DNA from: Methanomicrobia archaeon
GTDB lineage: Archaea > Halobacteriota > Bog-38 > Methanoflorentales > Methanoflorentaceae
DNA: 37,563 nucleotides
Direction: 5' to 3'
Assembly (NCBI GenBank): GCA_015661395.1
Contig: JACWML010000017.1
Coordinates: forward strand, 1-37,563
Shown piece by piece: positions 23,725 to 33,628 of this stretch. The number at the start of each line of letters is the position of its first letter. Position 1 is the stretch's first letter. The translations under genes were made by a program, and so were the position numbers. The notes under the pieces are model-generated. The model was not told where the DNA came from, made no database searches, and saw only the letters and a list, made by a program, of their open reading frames with translations.

Positions 23725-24543
23725 ATGATCGAAAAGGCAGTAATACCGGCAGCGGGCTTAGGAACGAGATTTCTGCCAGCAACGAAAGCGCAGCCAAAGG
23801 AGATGCTGCCTGTCGTTGACAAGCCGGTCATCCAATACGTTGTCGAAGAAGCGCTATCGTGTGGGATAAAGGATATCCTGATAATCACGGGACGAAACAA
23901 ACGAGCGATAGAGGATCACTTCGATAGGGGGACAATTGACAACAGGTACTTGCTTGAAATAGACGAAATGATGGACGAAGTGAGTCTTTTTTATACCCGG
24001 CAAAGGGAGCCAAAAGGGCTCGGGGATGCCGTCTCTTACGCTAAAAGCTTCGTCGCCGACGAGCCATTTGCCCTGCTGTTAGGTGATACTATAACCATCC
24101 CCGGGTGCTCACGAGAACTGATAGCGAAATATGAGGCTTTCAGGACGTGTATCATAGCCGTTGAACAGGTCCCCAGGGAGAAAATAAGCAGCTATGGGGT
24201 AGTTCAAGGCAAGGAAATTAACAAAGACGTGCTGCTCGTTGAAGATCTGGTGGAAAAGCCCGCTCAAGAGGCCGCGCCGTCAAACTTGGCGATCTTGGGC
24301 AGATATGTCCTGACCCCGGCAATATTCGACGCAATTGAAAAGACTCCGCCGGGAAAGGGAGATGAGATTCAGCTTACCGATGCGCTTCGTAACGTGGAAG
24401 AGAAGAAATACGCGTACATTTACCGGGGCAAAAGATACGACATAGGAAACAAGGTCGACTGGATAAAATCGAATATTGAGCTTTTCTTACAAGATGAGCG
24501 ATTTCACGGCGAAATTGAACGTTTTTTGCATATGCTAAGATAG
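23725..24543 (+). CDS. galU: UTP-glucose-1-phosphate uridylyltransferase
   Basis: 272 residues from ATG 23725, chosen because AGAGG sits six bases upstream (the ORF-track TTG at 23710 lacks a site). The nucleotidyltransferase signature is KAVIPAAGLGTRFLPATKAQ, with the uridine and sugar pocket segments KEMLPVVDKPVIQYVVEEAL, FALLLGDTI and the late VDWIKSNIEL. It makes UDP-glucose and pyrophosphate from UTP and glucose-1-phosphate. It heads an operon: UXS begins 4 bp after its stop. The product feeds Ugd and the epimerase. Confidence 0.95.
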   Translation: MIEKAVIPAAGLGTRFLPATKAQPKEMLPVVDKPVIQYVVEEALSCGIKDILIITGRNKRAIEDHFDRGTIDNRYLLEIDEMMDEVSLFYTRQREPKGLGDAVSYAKSFVADEPFALLLGDTITIPGCSRELIAKYEAFRTCIIAVEQVPREKISSYGVVQGKEINKDVLLVEDLVEKPAQEAAPSNLAILGRYVLTPAIFDAIEKTPPGKGDEIQLTDALRNVEEKKYAYIYRGKRYDIGNKVDWIKSNIELFLQDERFHGEIERFLHMLR

Positions 24544-24547
24544 GGAC

Positions 24548-25552
24548 ATGAACGCGAGAGAGGTTAAGGAGATAATTGGTACTCTTGGTGACATAAGAGA
24601 AGACGTTCACGGCAAGACCGTTCTAGTGACGGGAGGTGCCGGCTTTTTAGGCTCGTGGCTGTGCGATGTTCTGGTTGAACTCGATGCAAATGTGCTCTGC
24701 ATAGATAACCTTGCGAGTGGCCTGAAATCCAACATATCCGAGCTTCTTGACAAGGATAATTTCACGTTCATCAGGCACGACATCACGCAGCCCGTGTTTT
24801 TCGATGAAGATTTAGACGTGGTGTTGCATCTGGCGAGCAGGGCTTCTCCGTTTGAGTTTCAGAGATTCCCCATCCAGATTCTTAAGGCAAACACACTGGG
24901 AATCTGGGTAGCACTTGGTCTAGCGAAGAGGCACAAAGCGCGACTTCTCTACACATCGACGTCCGAGATCTACGGAAATGCCACGGAGATACCGACGTCG
25001 GAAGAGTACACGGGAAATGTGAATCCGATCGGAGCGAGAAGTTGCTATGACGAGGCGAAGAGGTGTGGGGAATCCTTTGTCACGGCGTACCGTTTAGAGC
25101 ACGGCATGGATGCGAGGATAGCACGACTATTCAACACGTACGGTCCAAGAATGCGGGCAGATGACATCTATGGAAGGGTCGTGCCGCGCTTTATTGACCA
25201 AGCGCTAAAAAATGCGCCGATAACCGTTTTTGGCGACGGATCACAGACAAGAAGTTTTTGCTACGTCACCGATCAAATAGAAGCGCTATTGAGATTTGCT
25301 TTCCTGGAAGATCTAGATGGAAAAACCGTTAACGTCGGAAGCGACGAAGAGATAACAATCGTTGCGCTTGCGGAAATCATCAAGAAACTAACGAATTCTG
25401 CGTCAAACATCAAGTTTGAAGATCTGCCCAAAGATGATCCTTTGCGGAGAAGGCCAGACATCGGCAAGGCCAAAGATCTTCTGAATTGGAAACCGAAGGT
25501 CGGTTTGGAAAAAGGACTCGAAAGAACAATCCGATGGTTTAGGATGAAATAA
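24548..25552 (+). CDS. UDP-glucuronate decarboxylase (UDP-xylose synthase, UXS-like)
   Basis: 334-residue extended SDR. NAD-binding VLVTGGAGFLGSWLCDVL, then HLASRASPFEFQRFPIQILK, catalytic STSEIYGNA and the UXS-typical NPIGARSCYDEAKRCGESF (YxxxK with the preceding RSCYDE), RIARLFNTYGPRMRADDIYG and GSQTRSFCYVTDQIEALLRF. It oxidises and decarboxylates UDP-glucuronate to UDP-xylose. Ugd for the previous step is encoded at 15831-17219. The N-terminal 22 residues are an extra helix. It sits 4 bp after galU and 2 bp before the next gene. Confidence 0.9.
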   Translation: MNAREVKEIIGTLGDIREDVHGKTVLVTGGAGFLGSWLCDVLVELDANVLCIDNLASGLKSNISELLDKDNFTFIRHDITQPVFFDEDLDVVLHLASRASPFEFQRFPIQILKANTLGIWVALGLAKRHKARLLYTSTSEIYGNATEIPTSEEYTGNVNPIGARSCYDEAKRCGESFVTAYRLEHGMDARIARLFNTYGPRMRADDIYGRVVPRFIDQALKNAPITVFGDGSQTRSFCYVTDQIEALLRFAFLEDLDGKTVNVGSDEEITIVALAEIIKKLTNSASNIKFEDLPKDDPLRRRPDIGKAKDLLNWKPKVGLEKGLERTIRWFRMK

Positions 25553-25554
25553 TC

Positions 25555-26484
25555 GTGCCACCACAGTACGACATAGCCGTCGCGTACAGAATCTATCCGA
25601 ACGTCTCAAGGGTCCCCCCCATCTTCCCCGACGACAAGCTCAAGTTGGCAGAGCTCTGCCTGAAGACCTTTAAGCACTCCCTCGGCTCACTGAAAGCAAA
25701 AATGTTTGTCTTGCTCGATAATTGCCCCCCGAGCTATGAGGACTTGTTTAAACGATTTTTTGATGAGCAGGACTTAGAGCTAATCAGGTTAAATGGGATT
25801 GGAAACCGCGCGACCTTTGTCATGCAAATTGACGTCCTCTTGGATCAGAGTTTCTCAGAAATTGTCTATTTTGCTGAAGATGACTACCTGTACCTCCCCA
25901 ACCAATTCGAACGTATGGTGAAGTTTTTACGAGAAGAAGCACAAGTCGACTTTGTCTCCCCGTACGATCATTTAGATTATTATGTTGATGAGATACACAA
26001 GTACAAGAGTCACATTAGGTTTTTTGGCGACAGGCATTGGAGGACAGTCGCCAGCACTTGCCTGACATTTCTAACCACGAAATCTACGTTGTCAGCCACC
26101 AGAAATGTTTTTAAAACGTATGCCGCAAGAAATTCAGACGGAGGCATTTGGTTGAGTTTGACAAAACATCAAGTGTTTAACCCGTTTACGATTGCTAAAC
26201 ACTTGCAGGACAAGAATGACAGAAAAATGAGGGAGAAACTCATCGATATGATCGGCAATGCTTGGCGGTTTTGTTGGAGACAAATCGTCTTTGGGAGGCG
26301 ATGGAATTTGTGGGTTCCTATTCCCAGCATCGCTACACACATGGAACGCAACTATTTAGCTCCAACTTTTTCCTGGATTGATCTTCCTTCTGCAATGCTA
26401 AGCAAACTCCAATCGGAAGATGCAAAATTTCCATCCCAGCAGATTTTCGACTACAAGTATGTTGATATGAATTCAAGAGTATGA
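25555..26484 (+). CDS. GT-A type glycosyltransferase, family not firmly identified
   Basis: 309 residues starting with GTG at 25555; AGGATGA eight bases upstream overlaps the end of UXS, so translation is probably coupled. The N-terminal half has a nucleotide-sugar fold: AVAYRIYPNVSRV, KMFVLLDNCPP and the metal site FAEDDYLYLPNQFERMVKFL. DGGIWLSLTK in the second half may be the acceptor-side motif. No membrane span. Probably transfers a sugar, perhaps xylose, from the donors made by its two operon partners; that link is inference from position. Confidence 0.7.
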   Translation: MPPQYDIAVAYRIYPNVSRVPPIFPDDKLKLAELCLKTFKHSLGSLKAKMFVLLDNCPPSYEDLFKRFFDEQDLELIRLNGIGNRATFVMQIDVLLDQSFSEIVYFAEDDYLYLPNQFERMVKFLREEAQVDFVSPYDHLDYYVDEIHKYKSHIRFFGDRHWRTVASTCLTFLTTKSTLSATRNVFKTYAARNSDGGIWLSLTKHQVFNPFTIAKHLQDKNDRKMREKLIDMIGNAWRFCWRQIVFGRRWNLWVPIPSIATHMERNYLAPTFSWIDLPSAMLSKLQSEDAKFPSQQIFDYKYVDMNSRV

Positions 26485-26663
26485 GACGTCCTTAGCTAGC
26501 TCGCGAAATATTGCTTAGAATGCCGCCTCGCATCTTGCCGAGTACTTCTGGCTTTTAAGCTTTGTAGCGCAATGGGCGGTGGCGCGACGATGGACTAAGA
26601 TTAAAACTTGTTGACGCTTTAAGCCAATCATAGAATCGCGCATTAGTTCCCGCAAGAGTTTAT

Positions 26664-28118
26664 ATGGACACTGCCAAAACCGTTGGAAAAAATACCCTAG
26701 TCTTGTTCGCGTCCCAAATCGTAAGTATGGGGTTAGGCTTCTTCTACCTCATATTTAGCGCCCGGTATCTTGGTCCGGAGTTGTTTGGACTCCTCACCTT
26801 TGCGTTGGCATTTACGGGGATTTTTGGGCTTCTCCTGGATCTGGGCCTGAATATTCTGACGACACGAGAGGTCGCGCGAGACAACTCACGCGCAAACAAG
26901 TACCTTAGCAATATCACTTTTATTAAGGTATTTTTGGCAGTAATCACTTCTGGCCTCATCGCTGTTTCTGTCTATGGCCTAGGTTATTCAGGAGAGACGA
27001 CTGCAGTCATCTATTTGCTCACGTTGTCCACAATCTTCACCGCTCTCACAGCCTCGTTTTATGCAATATTTCAGTCATTTGAGAGAATGGAATATCAGTC
27101 TTTCGGGGCAATCTTGAGCAGCGTTTTGTTGCTGACAGGCGCCGTTTTTTTGATAACGCGAAGCGCTGGAGTCGTCGCATTTGCTTCGATCTATCTAATT
27201 TCTAATGCAATCGTTTTAGGTTACAGTTTCGTCATATGCGTGCGAAAATTCAATTTGTTCAAAGTGGAAATTGACTGGAATTTTTGGAGGCCGACGATCA
27301 AAGAGGCATTGCCTTTCGGATTGAGCGGCGTCTTTGTAACGATATATTTCTGGATAGACTCATTGATGCTGTCGGTAATTCAGGGAAACCAAGCCGTTGG
27401 CTGGTACAACGCTGCATATAGATTGGTCTTCAGCCTACTGTTTATACCTACAGTTTTCAATACAGCTGTTTTCCCTGCGATGTCAAGATTTTACCTCTCT
27501 TCGCAGAATTCTCTGCAGCTGATGTGGAAAAAATACCTCAGATTCATGTTGATTCTGGGCATCCCCATTGGCGTCGGTACAACGCTTTTAGCTAGAAGAA
27601 TTATCTTACTCATATTTGGCGAAGGTTACGCGCCCTCAGTTGTCGTCTTGCAGTTACTTATATGGTCAATGGTTTTTATTTTTGCCAATGCTCCTTTCTT
27701 TCGTTTGTTTGAATCAACTAACAAACAAATTGTTGTCACTAAAATCACAGGGCTCATGGTGATTGTCAACGTTGCGATCAATCTCATATTGATCCCAAAA
27801 TTCAGTTACGTAGGAGCGAGTATAGCCACACTAATAACGGAATTCGTCGTTGTGACTCTTGCCTTCGTTTTGGCAGAAAGAAATCTGTATGTGGTCAATA
27901 AAGCTGAGCTGGCCGGTATTATGCTCAGAGTTGTCAGCGCGAGTACAATAATGGGGCTTTTTGTTGCATATTTTCAAGCATCCAACTTGTTTTTGCTAGT
28001 AATATCAGCCGGCTTGTTGTATTTCGGCGTGTTGTACATCGTAAAAGGAATTGATAAAGAAGACATCATGCTTGTGAAATCAATATTGTCGTCCAATTCA
28101 TCGATGCGTAAAAAATGA
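26664..28118 (+). CDS. Polysaccharide/oligosaccharide flippase (Wzx/MATE-like)
   Basis: 484 residues with 12-14 predicted membrane spans, the size of Wzx and archaeal AglR-type flippases. N-terminal GKNTLVLFASQIVSMGLGFF, the family hallmark LFGLLTFALAFTGIFGLLLD, and LILIPKFSYVGASIATLITE in the second half are typical. It would flip lipid-linked glycans made by the surrounding glycosyltransferases across the membrane. The ATG at 26664 is preceded by GTTTAT with no ribosome-binding site, so a leaderless message is possible. Confidence 0.93.
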   Translation: MDTAKTVGKNTLVLFASQIVSMGLGFFYLIFSARYLGPELFGLLTFALAFTGIFGLLLDLGLNILTTREVARDNSRANKYLSNITFIKVFLAVITSGLIAVSVYGLGYSGETTAVIYLLTLSTIFTALTASFYAIFQSFERMEYQSFGAILSSVLLLTGAVFLITRSAGVVAFASIYLISNAIVLGYSFVICVRKFNLFKVEIDWNFWRPTIKEALPFGLSGVFVTIYFWIDSLMLSVIQGNQAVGWYNAAYRLVFSLLFIPTVFNTAVFPAMSRFYLSSQNSLQLMWKKYLRFMLILGIPIGVGTTLLARRIILLIFGEGYAPSVVVLQLLIWSMVFIFANAPFFRLFESTNKQIVVTKITGLMVIVNVAINLILIPKFSYVGASIATLITEFVVVTLAFVLAERNLYVVNKAELAGIMLRVVSASTIMGLFVAYFQASNLFLLVISAGLLYFGVLYIVKGIDKEDIMLVKSILSSNSSMRKK

Positions 28119-28462
28119 ATGATGATCCAAGGACCTCTATTGATTTTTTATTCATCTTGTCGTCGTCAGCAACATAACAGTAGACGGTGATCCGACATCT
28201 GAAAATAGCAAATGTGAGATTTTTCTTAAAGCGGAAGAGTAGCGAAGACAGATGGTGAACTATGAGACTATGCCCGGAAGAACCCCGCCTTTAGAGAGCG
28301 CCACCGAGAGTAGACGGAAAGTCAGATACGGGTGCTATGATGCAATCTACGCACTTTGCGCGTCTGCTCGTTCATCCTAATTTGAAAAGGTCATATTTGG
28401 GTAAAATGTGGGCGCCCATTTAGACCAATAGTCGTTTAACTCTCATCTCAAATTGGTCTGTA
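28119..28462. other. Intergenic stretch, nothing recognised
   Basis: I see no gene, repeat or strong hairpin between the flippase and the decayed glycosyltransferase. A 42-codon plus-strand ORF starting at about 28252 has no family features. Confidence 0.4.
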
Positions 28463-29270
28463 TCAAATCGATGACTCGTTTCGACGGCTGCGTTGCCAAT
28501 CTCTCTCTTCTGGCTCGTTTATCAATTGAAGGGTGCACTCTTTTAATGCGGCGAGAGTATCCCACCACAAGCCATCAATATCATGATGGACACTCTCTGG
28601 TTGTCCGCCCTTACGTACGACGAATGGAACACACCCCGCAAATACGGCCTCTGCTATAACTATACCAACATATTCCGTTTTATCGGGATGTTTGTTTTCA
28701 TCTTCATCAAAGCCTCTGGCGTGCCAAAACAGTGTAGATCTGCTTTGTAGTTCTTTCACGTCTCGAATGGTGCGTTGAAATGGAAAAAATGGGGTACCCC
28801 TCAGCCTCGTTTGCACATTTTTGTTTACTGCTGGCTGTTAACGTCCCACACACCACCAACCAAATGATATTCCCAACCTCCTTCATCCAGCGTAGTGCAT
28901 TGCATAGTTGTTTGAAAGTGTGAGCATTTCCAGCTGTTTTTTGCTATGATCGCCAGAAAAATCGTCCCCCTCTCAAAATGATGCGCTCCTTTGACGTAAA
29001 GCTCCCCACATCAATCGGTGGGTATAATACCTCTACGTCCCTCGCATTTTTTTAACAGTTTTTTCACAAAATTCGAATATACAACGATTTTGTCGTAGGT
29101 CGAAAGACTAGCATCAAAAAACAATTTCCAGCCCGCATAACTAAACAAGGCGAATTTCCCCATATTAGTTGCGGGTTCTTAAAGCAGAACGATGTTTTTG
29201 TCTGCGCTGGCAGGTTCAAAAAAAAGCGGATCTCTTGAATGATTTACAAACAGATCACATTGCTTGCTGC
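28463..29270 (-). pseudogene. Family 4 glycosyltransferase (ALG11-like type) broken by many frameshifts
   Basis: Reading the reverse strand across frames restores an ordered GT4 protein: CDLFVNHSRDPLFFEPASAD, AGWKLFFDASLSTYDKIVVY with SNFVKKLLKK, RDVEVLYPPIDVGSFTSKER, SGDHSKKQLEML, GWEYHLVGGVWDVNS, then the longest open piece (to 28463) with STLFWHARGFDEDE, YVGIVIAEAVFAGCVPFVV and KGGQPESVHHD. At least four indels and an in-frame stop separate these pieces. The start of the gene is not found. It cannot make a working enzyme, and the number of lesions argues against simple sequencing error. Confidence 0.85.
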
Positions 29271-29465
29271 ATTTTTTGTTGGGTAAGCGGAGCAACAGCG
29301 ATTTTCGTCTTACACTCGAAAGCAATACAAAAGCGATACGCCATGAGTTTTGACGATCTCTGTTACCATATGCTTAATGAACTATGTCAAAGTGACGCGG
29401 CTACTATCCCCGCAAAGCACATCGCGGGTACGAGTTTACTTCGACAAGTGTTTAGGAGCGGCAAA

Positions 29466-30407
29466 TTAGGCGATTCCACGCTGAGCGAGTCCGTCAAATA
29501 CCGCCTTGAAGGATGTTTTCATTGAGTCAAAATCCCTCTGTCGCAAGAAATCCCGGCATTGCAACCCAAACTCATACAGGAAAAACCGGAGTAAAAACGT
29601 AAAGTATTGCCTCTTTAAAGCATTCTTCCTCATAAACCAAAATCTATTTCTAGTGACGTAGTATGAGTTGGGAGTCGCACCGCTTGATGCGCCATATTTG
29701 TGCCAAATCTTAGCTTGTGGAACATATACCGAAGCATATCCCGCGTTGCAGCCCCGATAGCACCAATCTACATCTTCCCAGTAGGTGAAGAACCTTGAAT
29801 CTAACAGTCCGATTTCAGTCACCACTCGTGTCTTCACTAAGAGACAGGCCCCAATGACGTAATCTACTAGCCGCACCTTATCATATTGTCCGCGGTCAAT
29901 TTCATTCTCTCCGACGTGCCAGACTCTCCCTGTCCACATGGAAAGCTTGGCGCCAGCACTGTTTATTCTACCTTTTCTTCCTCGGCCATCAGTGTTATAG
30001 TAATAGATTTTTGGTCCAGCAAAGCCGACAAGGGGATCCAGCTCCGCTACGTTTGTCAGCTCGTCCAGGAACCATGGGTCCACAATCGTGTCATTGTTGA
30101 GGAGCAGAACATACTCCGTGTCCTCTTGCAGCGCTGCTCGAATCCCGACGTTATTCCCTTCAGCAAATCCGAGGTTATCCTGATTTTCAATGACTGTGAT
30201 TTCCGGATAGCGAGCCTTAAACTGCTCGACTGAACCGTCAGTCGAACCGTTATCTACGACAATGACCTCGTAGTTGGGGTAAGAAATGTGACTCAAGGAT
30301 TCTAAGCATTCAACTGTATCGTGCTTGCCGTTCCAATTCAACACAATAATCGAAACCGTTGGCAGGTCGTTTTGGCGCGGTGCAGACGCCAATTTTGTTT
30401 CACCCAT
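29466..30407 (-). CDS. Family 2 glycosyltransferase (WbbL/rhamnosyltransferase-like)
   Basis: 313 residues from ATG 30407, which has GGAG six bases upstream; the ORF track adds 18 codons from a GTG. Motifs in order: VSIIVLNWNGKHDTVECLES, VIVVDNGSTDGSVEQFK, NLGFAEGNNVGIRAAL, LLLNNDTIVDPWFLDEL (metal site), VIGACLLVKTRVV, and FFTYWEDVDWCYRG. A C-terminal basic amphipathic part may touch the membrane. It would add a sugar to a membrane-linked glycan. It is intact and reads towards the decayed GT4 gene. Confidence 0.92.
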   Translation of the reverse strand: MGETKLASAPRQNDLPTVSIIVLNWNGKHDTVECLESLSHISYPNYEVIVVDNGSTDGSVEQFKARYPEITVIENQDNLGFAEGNNVGIRAALQEDTEYVLLLNNDTIVDPWFLDELTNVAELDPLVGFAGPKIYYYNTDGRGRKGRINSAGAKLSMWTGRVWHVGENEIDRGQYDKVRLVDYVIGACLLVKTRVVTEIGLLDSRFFTYWEDVDWCYRGCNAGYASVYVPQAKIWHKYGASSGATPNSYYVTRNRFWFMRKNALKRQYFTFLLRFFLYEFGLQCRDFLRQRDFDSMKTSFKAVFDGLAQRGIA

Positions 30408-31233
30408 GAACCTCTCCAGCCGGCGGTTCTCTTTGTTTGATGATCTCGCATATTCGATCACTCAGCAACATTCACCGTTGCATTGGGAAGCGCAAGACCA
30501 TAGGGATTATTAAATTGCTGTTATGGAAACGGAGGACGAGTCGTTCATCTTGAGGAGATTCTGAATCTCATCTGAGGTTCCTTGCTGCTCTGACACTCGC
30601 GATGTAGTCCTATTTTTTGACATGTGGAACGGCGCTCAGGGATGCTACAATAAAGTGGCCTCTCTGGCGTTTTTCACCCTCGCAGCTAATCTGCCACAGC
30701 GTTACAATGCATTGTTTAAGTATTTTGTTCTCGTGCCGGCGATGTTCGTTATCTCCAGTTAAATCAACCATAAACTGCTGCTATCTCACGCTGCCCGCTA
30801 ATACGATATTGCGATCGAGAACGCCTCTCGCCTGAATGCGTCGGCTGTGACAACAACGAGATCGCTTTTTCCTCTTAGGCCTTATGTTGCTGCCTCAGAT
30901 TCGAGCGAGACAGTGACGAACTGCTCACAACAAGGTCGGCCCCATTAACTCAATCGTAGGCAGAGCACTTCTAACTCATCGTGGATATGATGTCTAGATC
31001 GACGGACTATCTAGCATAAACTAACAAACTACGGCAGTGCTGGGGAGACGGCGAAGCTCACGCTGCAGTCGGGCAGTCGGGTACGATGCGAAAGGTTGTG
31101 CTTTGAACGCTGATGATTTGCATGTAACTCTGTTGCGGCAAGAACGGATTGGTTATGCGTAATAGTTTTTGACTGCCCGCTGTAAAGGGCAACTCTCCTT
31201 CAAAAGTGAAAGAGTTGATCCCGACAATGTAAA
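30408..31233. other. Gene-free stretch with a faint epimerase trace
   Basis: No intact gene. On the plus strand around 30940-31020 the reading SIVGRALLTHRGYDV (stop) IDGLSS resembles the nucleotide-binding start of an SDR sugar-nucleotide epimerase and may be an eroded copy. The short ORFs at 30325 and 30617 look random. Confidence 0.35.
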
Positions 31234-31353
31234 CTAAGATGTGCTGGTGCTGACATTGCCATTACTACCACAGATCGGTCGGTTCCCCACGCACACGGTC
31301 CCATCCAAGTCGAGGATGAAACATCGCTTGTCGGCCGTCTGTAGTTCGTTCAT
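31234..31353 (-). pseudogene. N-terminal remnant of a HAD-family phosphatase
   Basis: Thirty-nine codons from ATG 31353: MNELQTADKRCFILDLDGTV then CVGNRPICG. ILDLDGTV is HAD motif I with the nucleophilic aspartate, and the V-x-G-N-R-P-I-x-G run is typical of NagD-like phosphatases. It then decays into Ser/Thr-rich sequence and a stop, so motifs II-IV are missing. Just upstream on the same strand (31369-31440) the reading AVALGDLIRRALMTLADIGE and stop looks like the end of another lost gene. Confidence 0.65.
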
Positions 31354-31444
31354 CGTGCGCAGGACGGCCTATTTCGTTTCCCCGATGTCGGCGAGCGTCA
31401 TCAGTGCGCGACGAATCAAATCGCCAAGTGCTACAGCCTTCGCC

Positions 31445-31936
31445 GGATCTCAATTGCACTGCAAATAATCATGTGGTCAGCGGCTGCGATGTATGTAGGC
31501 ATCATACTAGGGTTGCATTTGTGAGCGCCAACATGCAGAAACTGAGCATGAACTCACAATAGGCGCTATGGCATTCAACTTATCCTCAATATAGTCGTCA
31601 TTCCGACGTATGGTTATGGAGCGCACCGGCGATGACCATGGCAACAGAACCGTTCATCGTATGCGTGAGTATTTTCTTTTTGGAGAGATATGGATACTCG
31701 CTCCACATGCGATTGGTGATTGGGTCGCCCTTCTTTGGCTTGGCCGTTATTTCTGCGATATCGTTAGTTCTGAGGACATTTGGAGTTCACTTGGCCTTCG
31801 TCACGGCGATCGCGTTGACGGCCTAGGCGTAGACAAGGTGGATAAACAACTGATGCAAAACCTGGTCAAATACCGTCGGCTTGCAACCCCGGAACGTGAT
31901 CGGATGGCCTCGGCTCAAAAAAAACTGTGCAGTTAA
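31445..31936 (+). pseudogene. C-terminal remnant of a second polysaccharide flippase
   Basis: Across three frames the plus strand restores the end of a Wzx-type flippase: ALQIIMWSAAAMYVGIILG, FVSANMQKLSMN, LILNIVVIPTYGYGA, MATEPFIVCVSIFFLERYGY, LVIGSPFFGLAVISAISLVL and KVDKQLMQNLVKYR. The order and pattern match the second half of the intact flippase (VLQLLIWSMVFIFANAPFF, INLILIPKFSYVGASIATLI) but the residues differ widely, so it is a different flippase. It starts abruptly near 31445, next to the reverse-strand remnants. Confidence 0.75.
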
Positions 31937-32163
31937 TAGCTTTTTATTTTGTCGTGTGGCAAGCTGCCGCCCTTTCCCACCATCAACGGCGCATCTCATA
32001 AGTAACGCGCATTGTGGCTCCTGACGGGATTTGCTTGACGCCGATTCTGCCTATCAAGCTATCATATTCCCAAAAAAACCACGGCTGTAATGGCAGAAGC
32101 AAAGCTTTAATAATCAAATCGTTACTCTTACGACGTTAACCGACTTTGAGAAATGGTGAAGCC

Positions 32164-33318
32164 TTGAAGATTTCCGTATTGGCACCTTTTCCCAAATACA
32201 AAGATGGGATTCCAAGAGCCACAGAGGAGCTGATTTCAAAGCTCTGTGAGGCAGACGATGTAGAATCAGTTTCGGTCATAGCAGCAAAAAAAGAGGAAGA
32301 CTTTGTCAGCTACTCTCTTTTGAGAAACGAAAAAGTCTCTTTGTTCGCTGTGCGTTCATTCCTCCTTCCGTGGACATTGTTAGGAACTATTAAGCTATAC
32401 AAGGAAAGTAATGTTGTAATCCTCTTTGGGCATCCGTGTTATGTCTTCGGTCCTTCGCCTTTATGTCTTCTCCAGCTTCTTGTCAAGCTCGGCATTGTGC
32501 CCAAGGCAAAATGGATGCAAATGCTGTACGACTTCGTTAACTATACTTGTCCTGAGGACTATGTGGGCGCACCGAAGGAAACGACGCTTTACAAGGTTTG
32601 GAAGAACTACTTTGTCCAGACTCCAGTGCATTATATCGCCATATCTGAATGGACCAAGAAGGAAGCGATGCGCTATTGGAGACTAACAGCGGCCCAGATC
32701 ACAGTGATCCATCTCGGCTCCTTCACTATCCCGAAGATTCCTCGCGCTCACTTCGGGAGTAAAAAGATAATAACAGTATCTGATATTTCACCTCGCAAAA
32801 ACCATTTGCGATTGATCAAGGCGTTTGAACTCGTTCACCAAAATAACCTAAACAACGACGCAGAATTGATGATCGTTGGTCAGTTGCGAAAAGATATCCC
32901 AGAGTTTGAATCAACGCTGCGCGACATACAAAGGCGCAATAAGGGCATAAAGATAACGCTAGCCGGCTACTTGACTGACTCTGAGATATTGTCGCTCTAC
33001 GAAGAGGCAGATGTCTTCGTTTATCCCTCGCTCTACGAGGGATTTGGACTCCCCGTACTTGAGGCGATGGCGTGCGGGTGTCCGGTTATTGCCTCGAACG
33101 TCTCCTCATTACCAGAAGTAGTCGGTGAAGCAGGCCTTCTCGTCGACCCATATAACGTCGAAGCTCTCGCACGCGCGATAAGCACTGTGCTCGACGATGA
33201 CGAATTAAAAAGAGAGATGAGCCGAAAAGGTATAGCACAAGCACAGAAATTCTCGTGGGCAAAGGCCGGTGCTGAATTGCTAGCGGTTTGTCAAGAAGTT
33301 GCGGAAAGGCAGAGGTAA
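32164..33318 (+). CDS. Family 4 glycosyltransferase
   Basis: 384 residues if started at TTG 32164, where GGTGA at 32155-32159 is an excellent ribosome-binding site; the ORF-track start six codons earlier would place that site inside the gene. GT-B fold: [20 protein letters not shown] opens the first domain, [15 protein letters not shown] the linker, and the donor domain carries [39 protein letters not shown] (EX7E motif with [13 protein letters not shown]). It transfers a sugar from a nucleotide donor in the cytoplasm during glycan assembly. Specificity is unknown. Confidence 0.92.
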   Translation: MKISVLAPFPKYKDGIPRATEELISKLCEADDVESVSVIAAKKEEDFVSYSLLRNEKVSLFAVRSFLLPWTLLGTIKLYKESNVVILFGHPCYVFGPSPLCLLQLLVKLGIVPKAKWMQMLYDFVNYTCPEDYVGAPKETTLYKVWKNYFVQTPVHYIAISEWTKKEAMRYWRLTAAQITVIHLGSFTIPKIPRAHFGSKKIITVSDISPRKNHLRLIKAFELVHQNNLNNDAELMIVGQLRKDIPEFESTLRDIQRRNKGIKITLAGYLTDSEILSLYEEADVFVYPSLYEGFGLPVLEAMACGCPVIASNVSSLPEVVGEAGLLVDPYNVEALARAISTVLDDDELKREMSRKGIAQAQKFSWAKAGAELLAVCQEVAERQR

Positions 33319-33628
33319 CCTAACGGTTACATGAGGAATCTTGGCCCGTTACCTCGAATACAAACTAAAGTCTCTTAATCGGAAAAAAAACCGCCTACGC
33401 TGCAATACAGCTGCTTCCTCTCAAGTCAACGTCGGCGCAACACGCTCCGAACGGCTACGCGAATAGAAGCGATCATCAGGGCCATCGTTAGCGTATCGGC
33501 CATGTTCCGGCAAAATGCTAACCTATTTACCTTACGACAGGAACTCTCTCCTGACAGGACTACGAGTCTGGCGCTCTCAGTCTGTTTTAGTGAATTGAGC
33601 TTAATCCAGCCATCCAGCGGGCCGCCAA
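33319..33628. other. Intergenic stretch, nothing recognised
   Basis: No gene, strong TATA element or hairpin was seen between the two GT4 genes. Confidence 0.4.

Noticed and set aside
31241-31468. 75-residue plus ORF
   Set aside because: Opposite to the HAD remnant, whose DLDGT motif is on the reverse strand.
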